A stretch of 18,529 nucleotides of DNA from Elusimicrobiota bacterium (GCA_028717525.1 JAQUNT010000004.1:1-18529), one strand, 5' to 3'. Positions 12,001-18,528 are shown, counted from the stretch's first letter. Numbers and translations: made by a program. Notes: generated by a model from the sequence alone, not told the origin.

Positions 12001-15000
12001 GAGGTAGACGTGGGGCCCCTCTGGGGTGAGGGTGTCCACAGCCATCGCCTTGCCCATCTGGTGGAAGCCGCTGGGGGTGCTCGTGATCTCGGCGCCGTCC
12101 GCCGAGCTGAAGTCGCCCGTGAAGCTGAAGCTCGGCTCCGGCGGCGCGGCGCCGGTGGATATGTCGAGCCTGACGAGGGTGGCTCTGGTGTAGGCGCCGT
12201 CCAGGTTCCAGCCCGTGGCGATGACGCTGTTGGGGCCCGACACGGCCAGGCCGGAGCCGCCGTCGCTGCCCGCGCCGGCGTGGTAGGTCGCCGAGCCCAG
12301 CAGGACGAGGTCCTGGTCGTACTCGAGGGCCAGCATGGTGTCGAGGCCCATGTCGTAATCGCGCGCCGCGACGTAGAGGTTCCCGTCCGACCCGGCGCGC
12401 ACGATGTTCATCGCGTCGCGCACGTTGGCGCGGGTCGCGGAGGTCCCGGTGTAGTTCAGGCTGGAATCGTACTTCCGGATGCTCAGCTCGGTCTCGGCCC
12501 CGTTGAAGTAAGTCAGGAACACGGAGCCGCCCGCCGCGGTGAGCGTAGGATAGGCGGTCTCCAGGCCGGAGACCAGCGTGTCGTTGACCGGGGAGGCTCC
12601 GTCGAAGCTGGGCGGGTACTTGAGCAGGCGCCTCTCCGCGCCCGCGTCCTTCTCGCTGGCGGTGGAGACCAGCACGTAAACGGAGCCGTCCTCCTTGAGG
12701 GCGAGGCCGATGCTGTCGCCTTGAAGGCCCGCGTAGGTCGCGGTGGCTAAGGCCACGAGGTTCGTGTCGTACTTGACCACCACCGGCCGGTTCTCCGAGC
12801 TGAGGCGGCCTCCGTAATAGAGATAGGAGCCGTCGGACACCATCTGGTTGCCGCAGGCGGCGAGGTCCTGGGAATGGAGGAAGGCGAGCTCGGGGTTGTA
12901 CTTGCTGAGCCAGCAGATCTCGGTCGCGCCCGCGACATACCGGTCCACGACGTAGATGTTGCCGGAGCTGTCCTGGGCGAAGGCGTAGGCCGCGACGTCG
13001 TTGCCCGCCAGCGCCGCGGAGCTGCGGAAGACGCCCGTGCTGTCGTACCGGGCCAGGGCGGCGGAGTTGGGATGGCCGCCGAGGCTGCCCGTGGTGGAGA
13101 CGAAGATCATGGTGTAGAAGGGCCCGCCTGAGGTGACCGTGTCGATGAGGACCTGCATGCCGGAGACGTTCTGCCCGGCGGCCGAGACCAAGGCCCCGCC
13201 GGAGAAGATGTTGCCGGTGAAGCTGAAGGTGGGGCCGCCGCCCCCGTCCAGCCCCGCCGCGCCGCTGGCGGCCACGCCGCCCGCGAACCGCGCGGGCGCC
13301 GTGGAGGCCCAGGTCGAGAGCCAGGCCTCGCCCGAGGCGTCCAGCGCGACGCCGCTGGCACGGGTCTGCCCGGCGCTACCCGAGAGCGTCTGGGCTGAGA
13401 GGAGCCCGCCGGAGGGGCTGAAGCTCCACAGCGCCAGGCTGTTGCTGCTGGAAGAGGAGGCGTAGCGTCCGGCCACGAAGATGTCTCCGGACATGGGGTC
13501 CAAGGCCATGTCGGTGGGGTCATCGTCGCCGCTGGGAGAGCTCGAATGCCAGTACGTCTCTACCTGCGTGCTGCCCGCGAGGTCGTACTTGAGGAAGGCC
13601 AGGTCGCGGTTGCCCACGGTATTGGCGATGCTCGCCGCGGCGTAGAAGTCCGATCCGGAGAGCAGCAGCCGCGCGTTGGTGTCGGCCTTCCTTAACTCTT
13701 TGGCGTAGGCGCGCCGGGTAAAAGGCCCGGCCAGCAGGCTGGCCCCGGTGGGCGCGTATTTCCTGAGGACCAGGTCCAGCTTGTTATCCCCGGAATTGGC
13801 CGGGTTGGAGGAATACCCTATGACCCACAGGTTGTCCGAACCGTCGGCAACGACGTCGAAGCCGGCCTCTCCGCCCGCGCCGTAGTAGATCGTGGTGTTG
13901 GTCAGCAGGCCGGAGGAGTATCTCCACAGCGCCAAGGCGTGGGTCGTGGGCCCGCTCTCGTCAACCGGCCCGCTGGTCTGGATGGCTCCCGAGACCCAGA
14001 CCTGCCCCCCCGAGTCCACGGCCGCGCCCAGTCCGACCTCGTTGCTGTTATAGACGGGGTTGTTGTAGGTGGCGCTCGACAACAGCTGGCCGCTGCTGCT
14101 CACCTGATACACGGCCGCGTCGGCGCCCGCGGTCGTCGGCCCGGAGGCGCTGCCCACCGCGTAGGCGTCATAGGAGGCAGGGTCGAAGGTGATGCTCCAT
14201 AGGCCGCTCTCCGAGGCCCCGGGAAGGATCGTGGACGAGATGAAGACGCCCAGGCTGCTGTACTTGGCCAGGACGTACCGGTCCTTCTCAGCGGACACCT
14301 CCCAGAGGGAACCCGTGTTGTCCAAAGCCACCGCCATGCCCCCGTTGCCCTTGCCGCCGCACAAGCCGGAGCCCATGGCCGGATAGGGGACGGTCCCGGA
14401 GACCGGGGTGGTCACGGAGTACTCGGAGCTGCCGTCGGAATCCCAGCCGCCGTTGTTGACCACGGCGACGCTGAAGCCGTAGAGCTTGTCCGGGATCAGG
14501 CCGGTCAGGGTCTGGGTCAGGGCCGTGACGTTGCCCTGGATCAGCGTCCAATTGGTGGTGCAGTTGGTGGGGCTCTGGCTGGCGTAGTCGACATGGTACT
14601 GGACCCCCGCCGGGTTGCCGTTGGCGCCCCAGATCACGGTGATCGAGTTGGGGTCCATGCTCGTGACCACCACGTTGTCCGGGGGATTGTACATCTGGCG
14701 CACCGAGATGCTGGAGACCCCCGCGGCGAACTCGCTCTGCGTGTTGCCGGCCGAGTCCCGGGCGCGGGACACGATGACGAACTTCTCCACGGTCTGGTAG
14801 CCCTGGATGGCGTTGTCGATGGCCAGCGGGGAGCTCAGGGTCCAGTCCGAGGTCCCCGAGGCCGTGACCGAGGCGAAGGCGGTCTGGTAGGACGTCCCGT
14901 TCCAGTACTTGCCGTCGGACTGCCGCTGCACCGAGACCGCCACCGCGGCGACCCCGCTGCCGCCCGCGGCCGTGCCCGAGACGGTGATCAAGGTGGTGGT

Positions 15001-18000
15001 CGAGGCGCCGTGGGTCAGGTTGGTGATGGCGGAGGTCGGCCCCCCGGCGGCGTTGAGCCGCTCGACCACGGCGTCGAACAGGGTGCCGCTGAAGGCCGAG
15101 GCCGCGACGTAGACCTGCGTGGAGCTGAGCACGGCCAGGCCGAAGGCCTGGTCCCGGATGCCGGCGGCGTAGGAGGCCGAGGAGACCACGGTCAGGGTGA
15201 CCGGATCGAGCCGCAACACCCCGGCCTTGCCCTCGTTCGCCCCTGAGACGTAGACGTACCCGTCCGGGCCGGCCTGGATCTGGCAGGCCCGGTACAGCAT
15301 CGGCCCCACCACCTGGTGGCTCGAGGATATACCGGTGTAGTTCAGGCTCGCGTCGAACCTGCGGACGTAGACGTAGGTGCTGGGCTCCACCAGCCGGGCC
15401 TCCGCGGCGTAGACCGCGCTGTCCGTGGCCGCGAGCTCGATCTCCCCTTCGAACAAAGAGGTGACGTCGGCTTCGATCGGGCTGGCCAGGCTGGAGTCGA
15501 ACTTGAAGAGCTTCTGGGCGGCGCCCGCGCTGAAGCCGTCGGCGTTGGCCGCGTAGACCCGGCTCCGGTCCGGGGTCACGGCCACCCCGGACTTGGCCGC
15601 GGAGTAGTTGGAGAACAAGGGCGCCGAGGCCACGGGGGTCAAGGCCGTGTCGTACTTGATGACCTTCGCGGTCAGGCCCGAGTTGCCGTTGACGTTGGCG
15701 TAGATGAAGTCCCCGTCCGAGGCCAGGCGCATGATGTCCAGGACCTGCTCGGTGGGGTCGACCTCCACGTCGCCGACCGGCTTCAGGTCGGAGTCGTACT
15801 TGACCAGCCGGCCCCGGCCCCCGCCGACCACGTCCGAGACCCCGGCATAGACGTTCCCGTAGCGGTCCACCGCCAGGCCCTGGGCGTAGGTGGTGCTGAT
15901 GCGGACGTGCGCCAGGTGCTCGCCGGTCTGCGCCTGGTACTTGACCAGGTAGTGGTCCTGCGGCGAGCTGCCTATGTCGGCCGTGGTGGACATGACCATC
16001 TCATAGAGGAAAGGGCCGCTCACGGTGACCGTGTCTATGGCCAGCCAGACGCCGAAGAGGTTGTGGCCTTCGTTGCTCACCGCGCGCAGCGGGTCGGGGA
16101 AGGTGCCGCTGAAGCTGATGGGCTCCGCAGCCCCGCCGAACTCGAAGCGGATGAGCCGCGCGTCGAAGCTCGATTCGGTCCCGCTGGCGTCGCCCGCGCC
16201 GCAGGCCATGTACACCTTGCCGGCCTCGTCCAGGGCGATGCGGCCGGCCTCGTCGGCTCCCACCGCCACGTACTCCTGGGTGGACAGGAAGACCAGGTCG
16301 GAGTCGAATTTGACGATGACCTCGTCGTCCTGCGTGCCGGGCTGGTAGACCGCGCCGCTGGCGTAGACGTCCCCGGTCGGGCCGACCGCCGCGCCCGCGC
16401 CGTAGATGTTGGAGGAGTAGGTGGCCGTGGTGATCTGGTTGAGGAGGTTGTCGTACTTGACGGCGAGCAGGCTCTCGGAGTGGCCGTTGGTGCCCACCAC
16501 GTAGGCGTCGCCGTTGGTCTTGTTGACCGCCACGCTCATCAGGAAGCGGCTGGTGTCGTCGTAGCCCGGGTTGCCCGTGGTGTAGACGCTGGAGATCGGG
16601 GTCGGGTTCAGGTCGTTGTCCCACTTGACCGTCAGGTAGCGGGTGGTCCCGCCCTGCAGGCTCACGCCCGTGACGTAGACGTAGCCCTGGCCGCAGGTGT
16701 CTATGTCGAAGGGCATGTCGGTGTTGGTGGCGTCCGCGAAGTCCGCGTAGGCGACGTAAGCGAGGTCCTTGGTGTACTTCACGACCCGGTAGGCCCTGCC
16801 CACGGACTGGTGCCAGCCGGCCACGAACACGTTGCCGTGGATGTCCAAGGTGAGGGCCTTGTTGGTGACGTTCATGGCGTCGGTGTACAGGGCCGACGAG
16901 ACGAAGACCAGGTCCTTGTCGAAGCGGGTGATGTTCCAGCCCGTCGGCGCCGGCTGCTCGACCGTGATGTAGACCCCGTTGGGGTTGACCGCCACGTCCG
17001 CCCCCCAGCCGCTGCCCCAGGTGTGGGAGGCGACCAGGACCCCGTCCAGGTCGTACTTGGCGAGGATGGCCTGCGGCACGGAACCCTGCGAGGACTGGAT
17101 GATCTCGTAGATGAAGGGACCGCCCGCGGTGAAGGTGTCCACGGCCACGCCGTTGGCGTAGTCGTAGCCGCCGCCGTCGTAGGTCGCCCCGCCGGGCGTG
17201 GCGAAGTCCCCGGCGAAGGTCCCGCTGCTCGAGCCGCCGGCCCAATGCACATAGCCGGACGGGTCGTTGGCGAAGGCGGGGCCGGCCCGAGGACCGGAGG
17301 CGCCGGTCATGGTGATGGTCGAGGCGGCGAGGAGGGAGGCGTTGACGTTGACGCTCATCGTGTCGTCGGCGAAATCGACCCCGGCGAAGGTGACGTCGAA
17401 GGCCCCGCCCAGGAAGTCGATGGCCGTGGCCCCGGGGGTGAGCTCCCGGAAGGTCAGTTCCGAGATCGAGAGCTCCGCGGCGGCCTGCGTGGCGATCTTG
17501 AGCCCGTAGCGCGCGCCCTTGACCGTGTTGCTGGAGAGGCTGACGAAGCCGGCATTGCCGACACCGAGGTATATGCCGGGCCCGTTGCTGCCGCCCATGA
17601 CCGTGTTCTCCACCGCGGTCAAGCCCACGCCGCCGCCCACCCACAGGCCGAGGCCGTTGGCCGAGGTGCCGCGCAGGAAGCTCTTGCCCACCGCCGCCCC
17701 GGTCGAAGCATTGACGTAGACGGCGTAGGTGGAGGCCTGGACGTAGCAGTCGCCCACGACGCTGCCCGAGGACTTGTTCATCAGAACGCCGTAGCCCACG
17801 CTCGTCACCGTGCTCTGGAAGACGGAATTATTCACTCCGTACAGGTCATACACGCCGTAGCCGGACGCCATGTTCACGAAGCTCCGGCTCACCGTGTTGC
17901 TCGAGGCCTCCTCGAAGTAGAGGCCTCCGTCGATCCTGCTGGCGTCCACCAAGGTGTCCGTGGAGGCGTAGATATGCAGGCCGCCGCCGGCGGTCACGCT

Positions 18001-18042
18001 GTACCCGGTCATGGTGCTGCCGAACACGGTGTTGTGCTGCCC
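1..18042 (-). CDS. Giant multidomain beta-propeller / beta-sandwich surface protein, partial (6,014 open codons, no stop in window)
   Basis: The frame is open from 18042 through position 1 and continues past the left edge, so the C-terminus is missing. Counting the codon at 18042-18040 as residue 1, the order is: beta-helix (to about 234), propellers 1-2 (273-996), Ig-like and Fn3 (996-1213), propellers 3-6 (1216-2702), two sandwiches (2702-2916), propeller 7 (2917-3281), VVW repeats (3299-3660), calcium-loop sandwiches plus PPC (3660-4091), unassigned (4091-4351), FlgD-like Ig (4351-4468), regulatory-like sandwiches (4468-5664), and a terminal Ig/ZU5-like pair (5664-6007). I see no catalytic motif, membrane helix or signal peptide. 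The first ATG after the upstream TGA is 18012-18010, and a GTG lies at 18027-18025 with a GAGG about 13 bases upstream, a poor spacing. I do not think either is the real start, because beta-helix rungs run straight across the TGA. A structural or adhesive extracellular role is inferred; no specific function is recognised. Confidence 0.93.
22..599 (-). other. ZU5-like C-terminal-type module
   Basis: The region has GKVDLQAGSFAEEDSGLVV, then YNIFLPAGVRHQL, then RADLTLSYLPALSTGTFNPD, then VNVYFYNSTLGRFVAETT and TITVSVDHFSAFVVLEG. The succession V-x-L-x-A-G-S-F, then L-T-L-S-Y, then V-x-x-Y-x-x-x-x-x-x-W/F-V, then V-D-H-F-S-A-F-V-V-L is the familiar ZU5-like plan seen near the ends of many bacterial surface proteins. 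The frame stays open to the window edge (APAIAAVGTV), so more sequence follows. Confidence 0.65.
600..1050 (-). other. Charged beta-rich domain before the ZU5-like module
   Basis: About 150 residues differ in composition from the Ser/Thr/Gly-rich bulk. They contain FQIKFQCNKSLRKKFDSDDD, LDLIVSVSTCN, an ITVVYRAAANEASFSLRLTA strand pair and the segment QTYFWLGRLQGRSYEEGRVF. I do not recognise the family. Two cysteines (CNK and TCN) could pair. It leads directly into the ZU5-like segment. Confidence 0.4.
1051..4309 (-). other. Array of degenerate carboxypeptidase-regulatory-like beta-sandwiches
   Basis: About 1,085 residues of successive small sandwiches follow. Recognisable openings and G-x-Y strands are SSVSGQVAVPSNPDG with GTYTVANLDPGYYLLGA (about 3985-3790), FSISGSINNQVTN with WTIRDVPTGVYYVQ (about 3070-2790), YRAAGSIALDNG (about 2630), AAYLTGRMQDANTG (about 2395), SIKGVVVSTPTGAALGGIKL (about 2030), and the last two near SLRGSITAADGS and SLSGTIVKFDGTAP (about 1390-1260). 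A Cys pair C-A-T-C lies near 2770. Boundaries are approximate and some units are too divergent to place. Confidence 0.6.
4310..4639 (-). other. Carboxypeptidase-regulatory-like domain
   Basis: This is a textbook example of the fold pattern: LSGRVLDGGVSPNKPLAGAN, then VQLYGPSS, then LTDSAGGYSLPGVAAGSYNL and a hydrophobic closing strand. G-x-V-x-D, then P-L-x-G-A-x-V, then T-D-x-x-G-x-Y-x-L-x-x-V-x-x-G-x-Y is the consensus of the family. In surface proteins these domains are rigid spacers. Confidence 0.85.
4640..4989 (-). other. FlgD-like / secretion-associated Ig-like domain, internal
   Basis: The region includes SATININSGVAVVFFNFNL, then SWHVLVSSLPF, then IAWDGRYSSW and finally VPGGLYYARVEL. 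The W-D-G-R-x followed by V-P-x-G-x-Y-Y-x-R-V pattern is that of FlgD Ig-like domains. These are usually the last domain of the protein, as in FlgD and many secreted proteins of Bacteroidota and related phyla. Here the protein continues for at least another 1,550 residues. Confidence 0.7.
4990..5769 (-). other. Unassigned extracellular beta-rich region
   Basis: About 260 residues that I do not recognise as a named family. The first half contains GDHGIRAGGRVGFSLPPGF and LLAGQKVRFVYNS, a pattern seen in adhesin-like beta-sandwiches. The second half contains AARDVCGNVS, a VPFYAYSASTG strand and MEVFYDLSGP. Cysteines at CQLSS and DVCGN are isolated. No catalytic residues are apparent. The region precedes the FlgD-like domain. 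Confidence 0.45.
5770..6414 (-). other. Beta-sandwich domains 2 and 3 with DxNxD calcium-loop-like motifs
   Basis: Two further copies of the unit upstream of the PPC domain are seen. The first starts GSISGSVSYAGG, has GAYSFTELAVGSTFYVEAW and then DVNANGVPDAGED (6231-6193). The second starts AEVSGQVFYDGK, has YHYSLSVSTGQPFYVQAW and then DVNEDFLLDENDP (about 5907-5869). The order strand, F-Y-V-x-A-W, then acidic loop is identical in all three copies, indicating duplication within the gene. Confidence 0.68.
6415..6745 (-). other. PPC-type (pre-peptidase C-terminal) domain
   Basis: About 110 residues begin IAYSSSLSATITPDDC, followed by the typical YQRLYTFSGSRGQSVTI strand pair, then IPLRLYDSSNTWVASDDGG and a closing GVYTIAVSP. 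The sequence F-x-G-x-x-G-Q-x-V-x-I, then L-x-L-Y-D, then D-D-G-G and G-x-Y-T-I-x-V is the hallmark of PPC domains, which normally sit at the C-terminus of secreted peptidases. Here it is embedded mid-protein, with no peptidase in the window. Confidence 0.82.
6755..7061 (-). other. Beta-sandwich domain 1 with DxNxD calcium-loop-like motif
   Basis: The unit starts SGTLTYNRAGALVNSG, has WSYRFDNVPAGTYQVQAF, and then DVNNDGIMDAGDP (6867-6829). The spacing of Asp/Asn in D-x-N-x-D-G-x-x-D matches EF-hand-like or dockerin-like calcium loops. It is the first of three related units, with the PPC domain inserted after it. Calcium binding is inferred from the motif only. Confidence 0.65.
7062..8145 (-). 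repeat. Second propeller-like repeat block with VVW-type repeats
   Basis: About six repeats share the pattern F/W-D-G-x-x-Y/F-x-V-V-W: FGAGMFFVPY, YDGSNFLLVS, FDGANYFVVW, FGAGKYLVVW (7662-7633), SNGSNFFVAW and WDGGKYDLGF. Each is followed by a strand such as YGQFVKPDGNLG, IKGVLVSTTGVV or YGMLVNPST. This is distinct from the VKYD-type blades of modules 1-7 and resembles the repeats with the consensus D-G-x-x-Y-L-V-V-W found in many secreted bacterial proteins. A six-bladed propeller is inferred. Confidence 0.65.
8200..9294 (-). repeat. Beta-propeller module 7 (class A)
   Basis: The module opens with SFAGGFDQPGG and the box DTRSAGGPYAY (9201-9169). It continues with GIVKYDASG, GNVYTNERE, LVKFGPSL, VAKYDLATL, LLSRYDSGL, a DVTSL element, RKFDATTLAYSG, GPDGGLYVAG, LVSSATFSG and the closing AATARLSLQ. 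The full class A order is preserved even though it is separated from modules 4 and 5 by about 3 kb, so its separation postdates or accompanied duplication of the whole unit. Confidence 0.82.
9295..9939 (-). other. Two carboxypeptidase-regulatory-like beta-sandwich domains
   Basis: Two consecutive units begin with GSIQGTVSYSG (about 9937) and TISGFISALQDG (about 9600). Each has a G-x-V/I-x-G opening strand, a GPFSFTRLP / GPYSVFV central strand and an FYMTAWLGDG / YQVEAFIRLGG strand, the prealbumin-like plan of carboxypeptidase regulatory-like domains. Each ends in a hydrophobic strand (ISGADIAV-like; INLALSAYP). They separate propellers 6 and 7. Confidence 0.6.
9940..11043 (-). repeat. Beta-propeller module 6 (class B)
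   Basis: After the poly-Gly linker it starts with TFSGLFTDAMGAVY and lacks the DTVT-x-GGPF box. Blade signatures are GDVYVAGASS, VLVRYDSLG, GNLYVAGYAS, FVKKYSANL, GYVYVALS, GDLYFTLA, GFVYAAYTSG, LVKYTGGL and MQRYDPFL. It ends at HTLKADLDAAG. The opening half resembles module 3. Length is about 368 residues. Confidence 0.78.
11038..11058 (-). repeat. Short GGC-codon run (poly-Gly linker)
   Basis: Five GGC codons and one GGG follow AGC, encoding a Ser plus six-Gly linker between propellers 5 and 6. The unit is three bases, so slippage would change linker length but not the frame. Gly-rich or Pro-rich linkers also sit between modules 3 and 4 and modules 4 and 5. Confidence 0.8.
11044..12134 (-). 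repeat. Beta-propeller module 5 (class A)
   Basis: The module opens with SFSFTGDFSS and the box DTLTPEGPHVY (12039-12004). It continues with VLVRYDGSG, GNVYVSQQN, WSKYDQNL, LLKYPASF, a DVSSL element, RKFTTSF, GPDDNLYVVA, VLLSSATFSG and the closing AATVRLDLSGG. It is the closest in element order to module 4, suggesting tandem duplication of a propeller of about 1.1 kb. It ends in a run of six Gly codons. Confidence 0.83.
12135..13234 (-). repeat. Beta-propeller module 4 (class A)
   Basis: The module opens with TFSFTGNIF and the box DTVTSGGPFY (13143-13114). It then shows ALARYDSTG, GNIYVVDRY, VVKYDTNL, LLKYPPSF, a TLVSGL element, RKYDSSLNYTG, GSDGNLYVAAR, VLLGSATYH and the closing ATLVRLDISTG. 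The order of elements matches modules 2, 5 and 7. The linker to the next module is Pro/Ala-rich (AAPPEPS). Confidence 0.83.
13235..14395 (-). repeat. Beta-propeller module 3 (class B)
   Basis: This module lacks the DTVT-x-GGPF opening box. It starts near YPAMGSGLCGGKGNGGMAV, followed by blades LAKYSSLG, AAVYQVSSSG, LWVIGYSS, LRKYAPTG, LKYDLAG, GDIFVAGRYA and GEAWLSTWAS, and it ends in a Gly-rich linker, LDGGGGPT. Length is about 387 residues. An AT-richer patch at 13681-13735 encodes a basic stretch (TRRAYAKELRKAD) that is unusual for this protein. The best match within the window is module 6. Confidence 0.75.
14404..14691 (-). other. Fibronectin type III domain
   Basis: About 96 residues show the Fn3 pattern: PPDNVVVTSMDPNSITVIW (first proline-rich strand and core Trp), YHVDYAS, then LTGLIPDKLYGFSVAVVN (the conserved L-x-P-x-x-x-Y-x-F-x-V strand) and a closing EYSVTTP. 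It probably acts as a spacer or binding domain. It immediately precedes propeller 3. Confidence 0.85.
14700..15050 (-). other. Ig-like beta-sandwich domain
   Basis: About 115 residues begin with ITNLTHGASTTTLITVSGTA and end with a bacterial-Ig-style strand, VEKFVIVSRARDSAGNTQS. A DWTLSSPL strand lies between them. The pattern V-x-G-T-A-x-G-G-S-G-V-x-x-V and the terminal A-x-D-x-A-G-N are typical of Ig-like spacer domains in bacterial surface proteins. It breaks the propeller series between modules 2 and 3. Confidence 0.65.
15055..16119 (-). repeat. Beta-propeller module 2 (SBBP-type, class A)
   Basis: The opening ISFSGTF is followed by the box DTVTVSGPFLY (about 16035-16003) and then GNVYAGV, LVKYDSDL, KLFKFDSSL, a DVTSL element, RRFDASLNYTG, GPDGYVYVSG and a closing VVERLNAAGG. 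The same series of elements in the same order recurs in modules 4, 5 and 7, so this is a copy of a whole-propeller unit. It follows module 1 with no linker longer than a few residues and is followed by an Ig-like domain. Confidence 0.82.
16120..17225 (-). repeat. Beta-propeller module 1 (SBBP-type, class A)
   Basis: The module opens with SGTFAGDF and the box DTFTAGGPFIY (17139-17107). It then runs through blades carrying the SBBP-like signature GNVFVAGW / GYVYVTG / GDAYVVG followed by VVKY, VKWD, VKYD and VKFD strands. It closes at RLIRFEFGG just before the next module. Its length of about 368 residues fits a six- or seven-bladed propeller. Its middle blades diverge from those of modules 2, 4, 5 and 7. 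No enzymatic motif is seen. Confidence 0.8.
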
Positions 18043-18045
18043 TCA
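18043..18045 (-). other. Single in-frame TGA interrupting the beta-helix
   Basis: The sense context is ATC TAC TGA GGG CAG. It is the only stop in this frame across about 6,175 codons. Beta-helix rungs continue on both sides. Aligning rungs on their N-T/S-V turns places the TGA where neighbouring rungs carry Tyr (YDLYGVNNSVF near 17859-17823; HIYASTDTLV near 17976-17947). TGG (Trp) would need one G-to-A change. More than fifty TGG codons occur elsewhere and no other TGA, so a general TGA=Trp code is not supported. Assembly or sequencing error, a recent nonsense mutation, or readthrough remain possible. Confidence 0.95.
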
Positions 18046-18528
18046 GTAGATGTATCCGGCGATCCCGAGGGGGTTCTCAAGGTAGCATCCGATGATGCTG
18101 TGCGAGGAGCCGGTGACGAAAAGGGTCTTCGTCACGGAGCTGTTGCTGGTGCCGCTGCTGTAGGCCACTTTGCAGCCGAGTCCGCTCACCCCGAAGGCGA
18201 CGGCCTCCGGCACCGTCACGCTGGAGTAGGCCACCACGCTCCCGTCGCGGATGGCGATCCCGGTGCCAGTGAGGAACGACCCGCCGCGGACGTTGACGCT
18301 GGATATGTAGGCCAGGGCCGAGGAGGCCTGCACCCCGTAGCTCAGGGAGGCGGCGGCCGTGACGTCGATGCCCTGCAGGCTCACGCTGTCGTTCTTGATG
18401 GCGAAGCCGGCTGTCGCGGGGGACGGCGGGCTGACCACGGGCGCGGAGCTCACGAAGCTGGGGTCGGCTATGATCTTGAGCCGGTAGCTGGGGTCCGTGA
18501 AGGTGAAGCCTTCCACGGTGATCGGTTC
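18043..18528 (-). CDS. Upstream part of the same giant gene: beta-helix segment ending at an in-frame TGA (partial at 5' end)
   Basis: This frame is open from the right window edge (first full codon GAA, 18528-18526) to the TGA at 18045-18043, giving 161 residues. It is in exactly the same frame as the 18-kb open frame to its left. The residues show right-handed parallel beta-helix character: short strands alternate with Ser/Gly/Asn turns, with motifs such as VTVEGFTF-like openings, GSFLTGTGIAIRDGS and SSHSIIGCYL. The GTG at 18516-18514 could be taken as a start, but coding sequence continues upstream of it (EPIT), so the N-terminus lies outside the window. No signal peptide is visible here. 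Alone, the piece would be a beta-helix lacking its C-terminal rungs, which argues that it was built as one protein with the downstream frame. It may be a pseudogene fragment if the stop is real and not read through. Confidence 0.85.
   Translation of the reverse strand, partial: EPITVEGFTFTDPSYRLKIIADPSFVSSAPVVSPPSPATAGFAIKNDSVSLQGIDVTAAASLSYGVQASSALAYISSVNVRGGSFLTGTGIAIRDGSVVAYSSVTVPEAVAFGVSGLGCKVAYSSGTSNSSVTKTLFVTGSSHSIIGCYLENPLGIAGYIY

Larger units (their letters stand above)
17340..18528 (-). other. Right-handed parallel beta-helix domain
   Basis: Short repeats of about 20-24 residues are visible, each with a G-x-hydrophobic-x-hydrophobic strand followed by a polar turn and an N-T/S-V strand. 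Examples are GGLYFEEASSNTV, YGVYDLYGVNNSV, YGVLMNKSSGSVV, YAVYVNASTGAAV, PGIYLGVGNAGFV and SSNTVKGARYGLKI. This is the NosD / Beta_helix style of rung. Known members include pectate-lyase-like enzymes and many adhesins. I see no conserved catalytic Asp/Arg set, so a structural role is more likely. The domain begins beyond the right edge and contains the TGA at 18043-18045. Confidence 0.8.

Noticed and set aside
4852..12750. Further long plus-strand frames (4852-5949, 5956-7053, 7459-8403, 8503-10605, 10969-12750).
   Set aside because: They are all in the same antisense codon register and arise from codon bias of the sense gene. Translations are low-complexity and show no recognisable motifs or ribosome-binding sites.
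2156..17644. Long minus-strand frames in the other two phases (for example 2156-4147, 6734-8554, 16001-17644).
   Set aside because: They overlap the real frame on the same strand, out of phase. Translations are Arg/Gly/Pro/His-rich without secondary-structure periodicity, whereas the main frame gives coherent domains throughout.
18010..18027. A possible new gene start (GTG at 18027-18025 or ATG at 18012-18010) just after the TGA.
   Set aside because: Beta-helix rungs continue unbroken across the stop, no signal peptide follows, and the only SD-like GAGG is about 13 or 28 bases upstream. Reinitiation is possible but not supported.
18043..18045. Alternative genetic code with TGA as Trp.
   Set aside because: More than fifty Trp positions in the same frame use TGG and no other TGA occurs, so a genome-wide reassignment is not supported by this window.
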